A stretch of 23,531 nucleotides of DNA, taken from Prorocentrum cordatum (taxonomy: Eukaryota > Sar > Dinophyceae > Prorocentrales > Prorocentraceae). A program made the position numbers and the translations under genes. Under the pieces are notes generated by a model. It saw nothing but the letters and a program-made list of their open reading frames with translations, did not search any database and had not been told where the DNA came from. The stretch lies in assembly GCA_963575745.1 (NCBI GenBank), contig CAUYUJ010019282.1, forward strand, positions 772,292 through 795,822, in the 5' to 3' direction. Each line of letters opens with the position of its first letter. Positions within the stretch are counted from its first letter, which is position 1. Shown here one piece after another: positions 1-8,612 of this stretch.

Positions 1-3
1 AGC

Positions 4-53
<50 letters not shown>

Positions 54-80
54 CCACAACAACAACAACAACAACAACAA
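1..80 (+). repeat. (CAA)n microsatellite tail entering the window
   Basis: Nearly pure CAA repeat with one CCA interruption, cut by the window start. By analogy with every later junction it is the 3' tail of a module that lies upstream, outside the window. Confidence 0.95.
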
Positions 81-1120
81 TTACTAGCACGTGGGGACAC
101 ACCGTTCTCACCAGTGCCATGGTTTTCATAGGAGGCGGGCAATACCCCCACTTTGTGGGGGGGCCGGTTCAAGCTCTACCAAGTTTCCAAACGACTCTTC
201 GCCACCACCCACACCCAGCTTCCCGCCCTATGACGTTCGGACACTTCACTTCGTGGCCTGCGGACGACCGTGGCTACTACACTGGCGTGGAGTACACACC
301 CACTGGCGGCCGAGGGCGCAACATATGGCGCAACCGCAAGGGATTCTGGCCCCTGGCAGGCGCGCGAACCCCGTTGCAAGAGCGTGCGAAAGTAGATCGC
401 GCGAGCTCATGTAACATAAATGTTGGAAAACCATTGGTTTTTTTAGGATTCGGACAGCGCGCGCGGGTAGAAATTTTGAAAAGTCTTGCAGGTGTTTTTC
501 GAGGACCTACGGTGCGATTCGTGTGATTTTATGATGCGCGGTGCTAAAATTCTTAAGAAACCCAATGGTTTTTGGAGATTTCGGCGTGCGCGCGCGAAGA
601 AAAAACGAATGAGTCCCGCATGGTATTATTTGACAGGGATGATGGCCCTGGCAGGTGCGCAACCGTTGTCGCAGAAGTTCGAAAAAGTTGCTCGCAAAAG
701 CCCGTTTGACAGAAATGTTTAAAAAGTGTTGGTTTTCCTACGAATCCGCAAGAGCGCGCGGGATGAGATTTTGACATTTTTTTGTTGAAAACCATTGGTT
801 GTTTGATGTTTTTATGTTAAAATCGCTCCGAACACTAAGCTTTTGGAAGGATTTCGTCTTGCGCGCGCGAATGTCCACTTTACCTTATTTTTTGCAAGGG
901 ATTCTTGAAATTTGATTATATTAGAACAAGAAATGTCATTTTATAGTGCTTTTTGCAAGGGAAAGCGGGGGGGAACAAAACAACCGGATCTTGATCACAT
1001 CGAATTACCTGAGGCTTCCTCACGAAAATGATGAAAATGTAGCTGCGGCCTAGGCGGCGCAGGGGGGCCGTGCACCAGGGGTCCCAACAATAATTATTCT
1101 TTAGAATTAATAATGTTCAA
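81..1120 (+). mobile_element. Family A module, long subtype (A1)
   Basis: Begins TTACTAGCACGTGGGG directly after a CAA tail and ends with the shared AT-rich terminus at 1085-1120. The head (81-290) has a perfect hairpin CCCCCAC-TTT-GTGGGGG at 145-161. The middle (about 295-560) is present only in this long subtype and partly duplicates the following segment: 325-485 aligns with 620-780, sharing CCTGGCAGG, AAATGTT and GCGCGCGGG landmarks in the same order. The palindrome AAAACCATTGGTTTT and a GCGCGCGCGAA block recur through the body. The 3' part has the hairpin TGAGG-CTT-CCTCA near 1011. No convincing gene. The orientation is set by the CAA tail. Confidence 0.8.
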
Positions 1121-1483
1121 CAGCAACAACAACAACAACAACCACAACAACAACAACAGCAACAACAACAACAACTACTACAACAACAACATCACCACCA
1201 CCACCACCACCACCAACAACAACAACAGCAGCAACAGCAACAGCAACAGCAACAACAACAACAACCTCCTCCCCATCATCACCATCACCGTCACCATCAG
1301 CATCAGCATCACCATCATCAGCAGCATCAATCAATCCGCCGCACGCATTCGCATCATCGTTAGCATCAAAATTTCCCCCCCCCCCCCAGCATCATCAGCT
1401 CGGCATCACATCATCATCATCCTCATCTCATCGACGTCAACAATAGCCAATCCACAAACCAATCACAAAGCAATCATCACAAC
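1118..1483 (+). repeat. Compound CAA/CAG/CAC/CAT tail of A1
   Basis: Starts as CAA repeats, passes through CAC and CAG runs, then CAT/CAC repeats, a C-run near 1375-1387 and degenerate CAT/CAA sequence. The interruptions (CCTCCTCCCC, CATCATCGTTAGCATCA) also occur in the tail at 5836-6270, so the two are homologous copies rather than independent expansions. Open frames rich in Gln/His/Asn/Thr across this stretch are a by-product of the repeat. Confidence 0.9.
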
Positions 1484-2561
1484 ATCAGTTAACCACCCTC
1501 ATGCGCGATGCTCCCACACGAAGCATGCGACCATCATGATAAATATCCCCATCATGGGGGATTATTGTTCTATAACGGGGTCCGTTATTCCCATTCCCAG
1601 ATCTCCCGCCCAATGAGGTCTTGCAAAAACCTCCTCCGAAGAATTTTAACAGATCCCGCCTCGAAAACGCATGCCCGCGCCTTGCTGCGCCGATGCGAGA
1701 CCGCCAGTGGAGCCCAAGCCAAGGGTAACGCACAAGGAAATATCGAGCGACAGGATTGCCTTGATCGGGATGGGGGCTGTCGGCGGCGAGGCAAGGACCT
1801 GGCCCTGAATAGAAAGGGAGGAGGTCTCGAGCAGGGCCGCTGTTGTTGCTGCGAGCGGCGCCAATGCTGAAGAGAGTAGGGCGCTAGTCCAGCGTAAAAC
1901 AAAACGAAGTCTCGAGCGGGAACGCTGGTCTTGTTGGGACGGCGGTTGTTGGCGGCGAGGAGGAACACCGCCTTGAGTAACAAGGGAGGAAGTCTCGAGC
2001 GGGAACCGTGGTTTTTGTCGGGACTGGGGCCGTCGGCGGCGAGGAACAGCACTGTCCTGAGGAAAAAAAAGAACCAAGAAAGCATCGACCATGAGCGTCG
2101 TTTTGGCTGGAGCGGCGTAATCTCCAAGAGAGTATCCAACGTAATACGGTAGGAAGTCTCGGGCGGGAGAGCTGGTTTTGTCGGGACGGCGGTTTTCGGC
2201 GGCGAGGAAGCAACCGCCTTGAATAAAAAAGGAAGAAGTCTCGAGCGGGAGCGTTGCTCTTGCTGGGGGCGGCGCCGATGAGCGAAAGAGGAGCGCGCCA
2301 GTCCAAGGCAAAACGGGAGGAAGTCTCAAGCGGTAGCGCTGGTTTTGTTGGGATGGCGGCTTTCGGGGGCGAGCGAGAACACCGGCCCTGAGTAAAAAAC
2401 GAAGAAGTCTCGAGCAAGAGCGTTGTTGTTGTTGGGGGGCCGGTTTTGGAAACCGCTCAAGCGTAACCCTCATGTTCAATGAAAATGCAGCTGGCGCCGA
2501 GGCGAGATCGTCAAAGCGCCTGGGGGGTCCAACAATAATAACCGCTTAGTAACGAACATTC

Positions 2562-2564
<3 letters not shown>
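1484..2564 (+). mobile_element. Family B module (B1)
   Basis: Head TCAGTTAACCACCCTCATGCG is preceded by CAA/CAT repeats and followed by the inverted repeat CCCCAT-C-ATGGGG near 1549-1561. The body (about 1780-2440) is an array of units of roughly 80 bases, each joined by a variant of GAAGTCTCGAGCGGGAGCG and each holding a possible stem: GGCGCC with GGGCGCT, GGCGGTT with AACCGCC, or GGACTGG with CTGTCC. The 3' part (AATGAAAATGCAGCTGGCG, about 2478) resembles the family A 3' end, and the terminus lies at 2530-2564. Minus-strand open frames (up to 277 codons) overlap each other in several frames and repeat with the array, so they are not called. Confidence 0.8.
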
Positions 2565-2634
<70 letters not shown>

Positions 2635-2636
2635 TC

Positions 2637-2667
<31 letters not shown>

Positions 2668-2701
2668 GCAGCAGCAGCAGCAGCAACAACAACAACAACA
2701 A
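2561..2701 (+). repeat. (CAA)n tail of B1 with CAT and CAG runs
   Basis: About 140 bases of CAA with a CATCAA stretch and a run of CAG near 2667-2683. It separates B1 from C1. Confidence 0.95.
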
Positions 2702-2917
2702 TCATTTTACCCTCATGCGCCATGCTTCCACATGACACATGCATCCATCTGGATAACACACCCCATCATGGGGGATTTTTCTGGCATGCGGGATCCGATA
2801 TTCCCTCACCCAGATATCCCGCCCAAGAAGGTTTGGCCACCACCTCTTCCGAGGAACTTCAACATCCATAGCTCGGACGGGCACATCGCCTTCGCAATCG
2901 CCTTGCGCATGCCCCGC

Positions 2918-3085
2918 ATCTCAGAGGGAGAGGAGAGGAAGAGGAGGGGGAGATGAGAGAGATAGGGAGGGGGGGAGGAGAAGGGAGGGGGAGGAGGGGG
3001 AGGAAGGATGAGTAGTTGTAGTAGCAGCAGTTGATGATATTGTTGTTGCGGCTGTAGCACTAGTAGTAGTGGTAACGGTAGAAGT
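2918..3085 (-). repeat. Purine-rich tract and reversed degenerate CAN repeat inside C1
   Basis: 2918-3010 is an almost pure G/A tract on the + strand. 3010-3085 reads TAGTAGTTG, GCAGCAGTTG, TTGTTGTTGCGG on the + strand, so on the - strand it is a CAA/CAT/CAG series like the module tails. It is the only place in the window where the tail-like repeat points the other way. Confidence 0.5.
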
Positions 3086-3329
3086 AGTCCAAGTAAGTAG
3101 AACTGGCTTGTGGCAGCCAAGCGTTCATAGCGACGTTGCTTTTTGATCCTCCTTTAATGTCTTCTCTCCCTATCCTTGAGACGCAGAAGTCTCAAAAAGT
3201 TGGATGGCTTAGCACATCCAGGAAACCTATCGCTGGACTGGCCCAGATATGGTTCCAGAAGCGGCTCGGGAAGCTGCGCAGGCGCCAGAAGCAGAGAAGC
3301 ACCACGTACGGGCGCCGGCTCGGGCGTCC

Positions 3330-3905
3330 GGCCCAAAGCCGCTCCAGAATCGGCCCAGACGGCTTCCCGGGCGCCGCAAGCAGAAATTCAGCATTTTCAA
3401 AATACAAATGTGTATTGGAATGGCTTCTTTTCGGCGCGATCGGAACTGCCCGGACGTCCGGCCCGGGAGCCGGGCCGGGTGCCGGCCGGGCCGGGTGCCG
3501 GCCCGAGCTCCGGAATCGGCCCGGACGGCCTCCCGGGCGCCGGAAGCAGAAATTCAGCAATTTCGAAAGAAAAATGTGTATTGGAATGGCCTTTTTTCGG
3601 CGCCGCTTCGGAACTCGAGTTTCCGGCGCTCGGGCGCCGGCTCGGGCGCCGGCCCGGGCGTCCGGCCGGGGAGCCGAGCCGGGTGCCGGCCCGGCTCCGG
3701 AATCGGCCCGGACGGCTCACCCCCTCCCAGGCGCCGGGAAGCCCCGATTTCCAAAAAAAAAAACAAAACAAAAAAAACACACAATTCCAAAACACAAAAA
3801 TCACACAACAAAAAAACATCAACAAAAAGTCAAAACAAAGCATTTTCGAAAGAAACTTGGTTATTGGAATGGCGCTTATTTTCGCGCCGCGCCTCGGAAC
3901 TCGAT
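3330..3905 (+). repeat. GC-rich tandem repeat in C1, about three units
   Basis: Units of about 170-185 bases alternate a GC block (GGGCGCCGGCTCGGGCG, CCGGCCCGGGAGCC) with an AT-richer block (AAGCAGAAATTCAGC, TGTGTATTGGAATGGC). AT-richer blocks start near 3380 and 3548. The third, around 3755-3880, is interrupted by an A-rich stretch (about 3754-3840) of AAAACA/CACAA sequence. The GC blocks contain many short palindromes. Confidence 0.75.
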
Positions 3906-4189
3906 TTTCCTTTCCGTCGCCCGGGCGCCGGCTCGGGCTGCCGACACCCGGGCGTCCGGCCCGGGAGCCGCTTCTCGGCGGCGAGCAAAGAGCCCGATCC
4001 CGAGTAAAAAAAGGAGGAATTCTCGAGAAGCCGGAGCGTTGTTTTTGTTGGGGTGGGCCGGTTTTGGCGGAACCCCAAAACGCCTGAGCGTGAGCCTCAA
4101 TTTCAGAGGAAATGCGGCCGGCGCCTCGGCGAGAGCGCCAGGGCGACTATAGGGGGTCCAACAATAATAATTGTTTAGTAATTAAGGTT

Positions 4190-4190
4190 C

Positions 4191-4255
<65 letters not shown>
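4190..4255 (+). repeat. (CAA)n tail of C1
   Basis: About 65 bases of pure CAA between the C1 terminus and the A2 head. Confidence 0.95.
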
Positions 4256-4256
<1 letters not shown>

Positions 4257-5030
4257 TACTAGCACGTGGGGACACTCCGTTCTCACCAGTGCCAGGGTTT
4301 TCATAGGAGGCGGGCAATACCCCCACTATGTGGGGGGGCCGGTTCAAGCTCTACCAAATTTCCAAACGACTCTTCGCCACCACCCACACCCAGCTTCCCG
4401 CCTATGACGTTCGGACACTTCACTTCGTGGCATGCGGACGACCGTGGCTACTATTCAGGGCCCCGCGGCCGACGACGACGGCGTGCGCGCGCGAAGAAAA
4501 AACGAATGTGTCCCGCATGGTATTATTTGCCAGGGATGATGGCCCTGGCAGGTGCGCAACCGTTGTTGCAGAAGTTCGAAAAAGTTGCTCGCAAAAGCCC
4601 GTTTGACAGAAATGATTAAAAAGTGTTGGGTTTCCTACGAATCCGCAAGAGCGCGCGGGATGAAATTTTGACATTTTTTTTTGTGAAAAACCATTGTTTT
4701 TTTGATGTTTTTTATGTTAAAATCGCTACGAAAACTAAGGTTTTGGAAGGATTTCATCTTGCGCGCGCGAGTGTGCACTTCGTGTCATTTTTTCAAAGGA
4801 TTCTTGAAGTTTGGTTATGTTAGAACAAGAAATTTCATTTTATAGTGTTTTTTTTGGCAAAAGGGAAAACGGGAACTACAAAAAACAACACGGCTCTGGA
4901 TCACATCGTTTTACCTGATCCTATTCCTCACGAAATGATGAATGTGGCTGCGGGCCTAGGCGCGAGCGAGGGGGGCGTGCACGCAGGGGGCTCCAGCAAT
5001 ACTTATTCTTTTAGAAAGTAATAAATATTC
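4256..5030 (+). mobile_element. Family A module, short subtype (A2)
   Basis: Same head as A1 (TTACTAGCACGTGGGG), then the short-subtype junction CTATTCAGGGCCCCGCGGCC replacing the ~300-base middle of A1. A one-base deletion in the head (CCCGCCTATGACG against CCCGCCCTATGACG) shifts the overlapping frames. The 3' third is diverged, with many small indels. The terminus (4994-5030, CTCCAGCAATACTTATTC) is degraded, and the tail is only AACACGACAACACAA. Confidence 0.8.
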
Positions 5031-5045
5031 AACACGACAACACAA

Positions 5046-5838
5046 TCATTTAAGCACGTGGGGACACACCGTTCTCACCAGTGCCAGGGTTTTCATAGCA
5101 GGCGGGCAATACCCCCACTTTGTGGGGGGGCCGGTTCAAGCTCTACCAAATTTCCAAACGACTCTTCGCCACCACCCACACCCAGCTTCCCGCCCTATGA
5201 CGTTCGGACACTTCACTTCTTGGCATGCGGACGACCGTGGCTACTATTCAGGGCCCCGCGGCCGACGACGACGGCGTGCGCGCGCGAAGAAAAAACGAAT
5301 GTGTCCAATATGGTATTATTTGACAGGGATGATGGCCCTGGCATGCGCGCAACCGTTGTTGCAGAAGTTCGAAGCACGTGAAAAAGTTGTTCGCAAGAGC
5401 CCGTTTGACAGAAATGTTGAAAAATATTGGGTTTCCTCAGAAATCCGCAAGAGCGCGCAAGATGATTTTTTGATTTTTTTTTGAAAAACCATTGGGTTTT
5501 TCATGTTTTATGTTAAATTCGCTACGAAAACTAAGGTTTTGGAAGGATTTCATCTTGCGCGCGCGAGTGTGCACTTCGTGTCATTTTTTGCAAAGGATTC
5601 TTGAAGTTTGGTTATGTTAGATCAAGACATGTCATTTTATAGTGTTTTTTGACAGGGAAAGCGGGCGTCAACAAAACAACCGGATCTGGATGACATCGTT
5701 TTACCTGAGACTTCCTCAAACTAGAATCGACATGCTGTCTTCTTCGGCGGCAATGCGGCGGCGGCTTGGCGCGGGGTGGGGGGGCGGCGTGCACGCAGGG
5801 GTCCAACAATATTATTCTTTAGAATTAATAATGTTCAA
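5046..5838 (+). mobile_element. Family A module, short subtype (A3)
   Basis: Begins TCATTTAAGCACGTGGGG, which combines the TCATTTAAG start seen in D modules with the A head. It has the hairpin CCCCCAC-TTT-GTGGGGG and the short-subtype junction. The last 100 bases before the terminus are replaced or diverged (CTGTCTTCTTCGGCGGC, GGCGGCGGCTTGGCG) compared with other A copies. The terminus is at 5804-5838. Confidence 0.8.
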
Positions 5839-6180
5839 CAACAACAACAACAACGACGACGACGACGACGACGACGACGACAACAACAACAACAACAACA
5901 ACAACCACACCAACAACAACAACAACAACAACAACAACAAAAACAACAACAGCAACAACAACAACAACCACAACAACAACAACAGCAACAACAACAACAA
6001 CTACAACAACAACAACATCACCACCACCACCAACAACAACAACAACAACAGCAACAGCAACAGCAACAGCAACAACAACAACAACCTCCTCCCCATCATC
6101 ACCATCACCGTCACCATCAGCATCAGCATCACCATCATCAGCAGCATCATCATCAGCCGCATCATCAGCATCATCGTTAG

Positions 6181-6223
<43 letters not shown>

Positions 6224-6270
6224 GACAACAACAATAGCAATCACACCAATCACACCAATCACAACAACAA
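5836..6270 (+). repeat. Compound CAA/CGA/CAG/CAT tail of A3
   Basis: CAA, then a CGA run (5854-5881), CAA/CAG, CAC, the landmark CCTCCTCCCCATCATCACC, CAG/CAT, the landmark CATCATCGTTAGCATCA, a long pure CAT run (about 6180-6222) and degenerate CAA/CACCAAT. It is homologous to the tail at 1118-1483. In translation it gives poly-Q/poly-N/poly-H in + frames and poly-V/poly-D/poly-L in - frames; none looks like a gene. Confidence 0.9.
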
Positions 6271-7338
6271 TCAGTTAACCCTCATGCGCGATTTTGCCAC
6301 ACGAAGCAAGCGACCATCATGGTAACCATCCCCATCATGGGGGATTATTGTTCTATGGCGGTGTCCGTTATTCTCATTCCCAGATTTCCCGCCCAATGAG
6401 GTCTTGCAGACACCTCCTCCGGCGAATTTCAACATATCCCGCCTCGGATACGCATGCTCGCGCCTTGCTGCGCCGATGCGAGACCGCCAGTGGAGCCCAA
6501 GCCAAGGGTACAGCACAAGAAAGTATCGAACGACAGGATTGCCTTGGTGGGGACGGGGGCTGTCGGCGGCGAGGCAAGGACTTGGCCCTGAATAGAAAGG
6601 GAAGAAGTCTCGAGCAGAGTTGCTGTTGTTGCTGGGAGCGGCGCCAATGCTGCAGAGAGTAGGGCGCTAGTCCAGCGTAAAACAAAACGAAATCTCGAGC
6701 GGGAACGCTGGTTTTGTTGGGACGGCGGTTGCCGGCGGCGAGGAGGAACACCGCCTTGGGCAAGAAGGGGGGAAGTCTCAAGCGGGAGCCGTGGTTTTGT
6801 CGGGACGGGGGCCGTCGGCGGCGAGGAACAGCACTGTCCTGAGGAAAAAAGAAAAAGCCTCGACCAGGAGCTTTGTTTTGGCTGGGAGCGGCGTCATCTC
6901 AAAAGAGAGTATCCAACGTAAAACGGTAGGAAGTCTCGGGCGGGAGAGCTGGTTTTGTCGGGACGGCGTTTTTCGGCGGCGAGGAGCACCGCCTTGAATA
7001 AAAAAGGGAGGAAGTCTCGAGCGGGAGCGTTGCTCTTGCTGGGGGCGGCGCCGATGAGCGAAAGAGGAGCGCGCCAGTCCAAGGCAAAACGGAGGAAGTC
7101 TCAAGCGGTAGCGCTGGTTTTGTTGGGATGGCGGCTTTCGGGGGCGAGCGAGAACACCGGCCCTGAGTAAAAAACGAAGAAGTCTCGAGCAGGAGCGTTG
7201 TTGTTGTTGGGGGGCCGGTTTTGGAAACCGCTCAAGCGTAACCCTCATGTTCAATGAAAATGCAGCTGGCGCCGAGGCGAGATCGTCAAAGCGCCTGGGG
7301 GGTCCAACAATAATAACCGCTTAGTAATGAACATTCAA
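6271..7338 (+). mobile_element. Family B module (B2)
   Basis: Closely parallels B1 from head (TCAGTTAACCCTCATGCGCG) through the stem-loop array to the terminus at 7305-7338. The hairpin CCCCATC-ATGGGG lies at about 6330-6342. The array holds the GAAGTCTCGAGCGGGAG linker in several versions. It is nearly collinear with B1, with small indels in homopolymers. Confidence 0.85.
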
Positions 7339-7371
7339 CAACAACAACAACAGCAACAACAACAACAACAA
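7335..7371 (+). repeat. Short (CAA)n tail of B2
   Basis: About 37 bases of CAA with one CAG, between B2 and A4. Confidence 0.9.
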
Positions 7372-8133
7372 TCATTTAAGACTGGGGACACTCCGTTCTC
7401 ACCAGTGCCAAGGTTTTCATAGGAGGCGGGCAATACCCCCACTTTGTGGGGGGGCCGGTTCAAGCTCTACCAAATTTCCAAACGACTCTTCGCCACCACC
7501 CACACCCAGCTTCCCGCCCTATGACGTTCGGACACTTCACTTCGTGGCATGCGGACGACCGTGGCTACTATTCAGGGCCCCGCGGCCGACGACGACGGCG
7601 TGCGCGCGCGAAGAAAAAACGAATGTGTCCCGCATGGTATTATTTGACAGGGATGATGGCCCTGGCAGGTGCGCAACCGTTGTCGCAGAAGTTCAAAAAA
7701 GTTGCTCGCAAAAGCCCGTTTGACAGAAATGTTTAAAAAGTGTTGGGTTTCCTACGAATCCGCAAGAGCGCGCGGGATGAGATTTTGACATTTTTTTGTT
7801 GAAAAACCATTGGTTTTTTGATGTTTTTATGTTAAAATCGCTGCGAACACTAAGGTTTTGGAAGGATTTCGTCTTGCGCGCGCGAATGTCCACTTTACCT
7901 TATTTTTTGCAAGGGATTCTTGAAATTTGATTATATTAGAACAAGAAATGTCATTTTCTATTGTTTTTTGCAAGGGAAAGCGGATTACAACAAAACAACC
8001 GGATCCTGTACACACCCTCTTTTCTGAGGCTTCCTCACGAAAATGATGAAAATGTAGCTGCGGCCTAGGCGGCGCAGGGGGGGCGCGCACCAGGGGGCCC
8101 AACAATATTTATTCTTTAGAATAAATAATGTTC

Positions 8134-8134
<1 letters not shown>
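7372..8134 (+). mobile_element. Family A module, short subtype (A4)
   Basis: Starts TCATTTAAGACTGGGGACAC: the first 13 bases match the D head (TCATTTAAGACTG) and the rest is the A head, so the box-A-like TAGCACGTGG is absent. The 3' part is distinctive (GGATCCTGTACACACCC, TTTTCTGAGGCTTCCTC) and is shared only with A9. The terminus is at 8100-8134. Confidence 0.8.
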
Positions 8135-8213
<79 letters not shown>

Positions 8214-8225
8214 CAACAACAACAA
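8131..8225 (+). repeat. (CAA)n tail of A4 with a CAG run
   Basis: About 95 bases, CAA with a CAG run near 8180-8198. Confidence 0.95.
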
Positions 8226-8476
8226 TAATAATTTTAAGACTGTTCGCCCATATATGCTCGAGTGTCCAATAACGCGTATTTCCCAAACCCTCGATACCCG
8301 CCCTCTTCGTCTTCGATCGAACCCTTTGGGGGGGGTATACTTTTCTTCCCTGCAGGCCGGGCCCCGGCAAGCGGCGGGGCGGCCGCGGACCGTCGACCTG
8401 GCCAGCGGAAGCGCTGATCGGCGGGGCGGCCGCGGACCGTCGACCCGACCCCAAGAGGGACGGGCAGGGGACCGAC

Positions 8477-8477
8477 C

Positions 8478-8513
<36 letters not shown>

Positions 8514-8530
8514 TCGAAGACGACGGCGAC

Positions 8531-8574
<44 letters not shown>

Positions 8575-8582
8575 CGACGAGC
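8477..8582 (+). repeat. (CGA)n tract in D1
   Basis: About 105 bases of CGA with a few GTC, AGA and GGC changes. It lies just after GGGGACCGACCA and just before GCGAAAGCGAG, the same position as in D2-D5. Arg-, Ser- and Val-rich open frames here are repeat artefacts. Confidence 0.9.
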
Positions 8583-8612
8583 GAAAGCGAGATCGAGAGA
8601 GGAACGACAGCA

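Larger units (their letters stand above)
2702..4193 (+). mobile_element. Module C1: B-type head and tail with a different interior
   Basis: The first ~160 bases (TCATTTTACCCTCATGCGCC, CCCCATCATGGGGG, GATATCCCGCCCAA, CTCTTCCGAGGAAC) follow the family B head in order with many substitutions. The last ~180 bases (GGGCCGGTTTTGGCGG, GCGTGAGCCTCA, terminus at 4159-4193) follow the B3 3' end. Between them lie a purine-rich tract, a reversed degenerate CAA-like stretch and a GC-rich tandem repeat that B1-B3 lack. I read it as a B-family member whose interior has been replaced. Overlapping open frames in all orientations in 3150-4150 come from the GC-rich repeat. Confidence 0.7.

Noticed and set aside
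1005-1035. Hammerhead-ribozyme-like CCTGAGGCTTCCTCACGAAA in the A 3' region
   Set aside because: The conserved CUGANGA core is not met (CTGAGGC), and stem II would consume core bases. The simple hairpin TGAGG-CTT-CCTCA explains it.
81-1120. A modules as solo LTRs
   Set aside because: No TG...CA ends, no target duplication visible, and no internal retroelement or primer-binding site between any pair.
1085-1120. Integron-type cassette recombination sites at module junctions
   Set aside because: The termini are AT-rich and run into microsatellite. There is no core-site pairing of the attC type, and the cassettes carry no genes.
1646-2479. Minus-strand frame of 277 codons in B1 and its counterparts in B2 and B3
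   Set aside because: The frame follows the ~80-base stem-loop array, other frames over the same bases are also open, and it breaks at different points in B2 and B3.
5776-6262. Gln/His/Asn-rich and Val/Asp-rich frames over the compound tail
   Set aside because: Direct translation of CAA/CAG/CAT/CGA microsatellite on either strand. Homopolymer runs only, with no flanking protein sequence.
8341-8450. Restriction-site-rich stretch (NotI, SacII, SalI, PstI-like sites) resembling a vector polylinker
   Set aside because: The stretch recurs with substitutions in five D modules in the same context, so it is native repeat sequence and not cloning-vector contamination.
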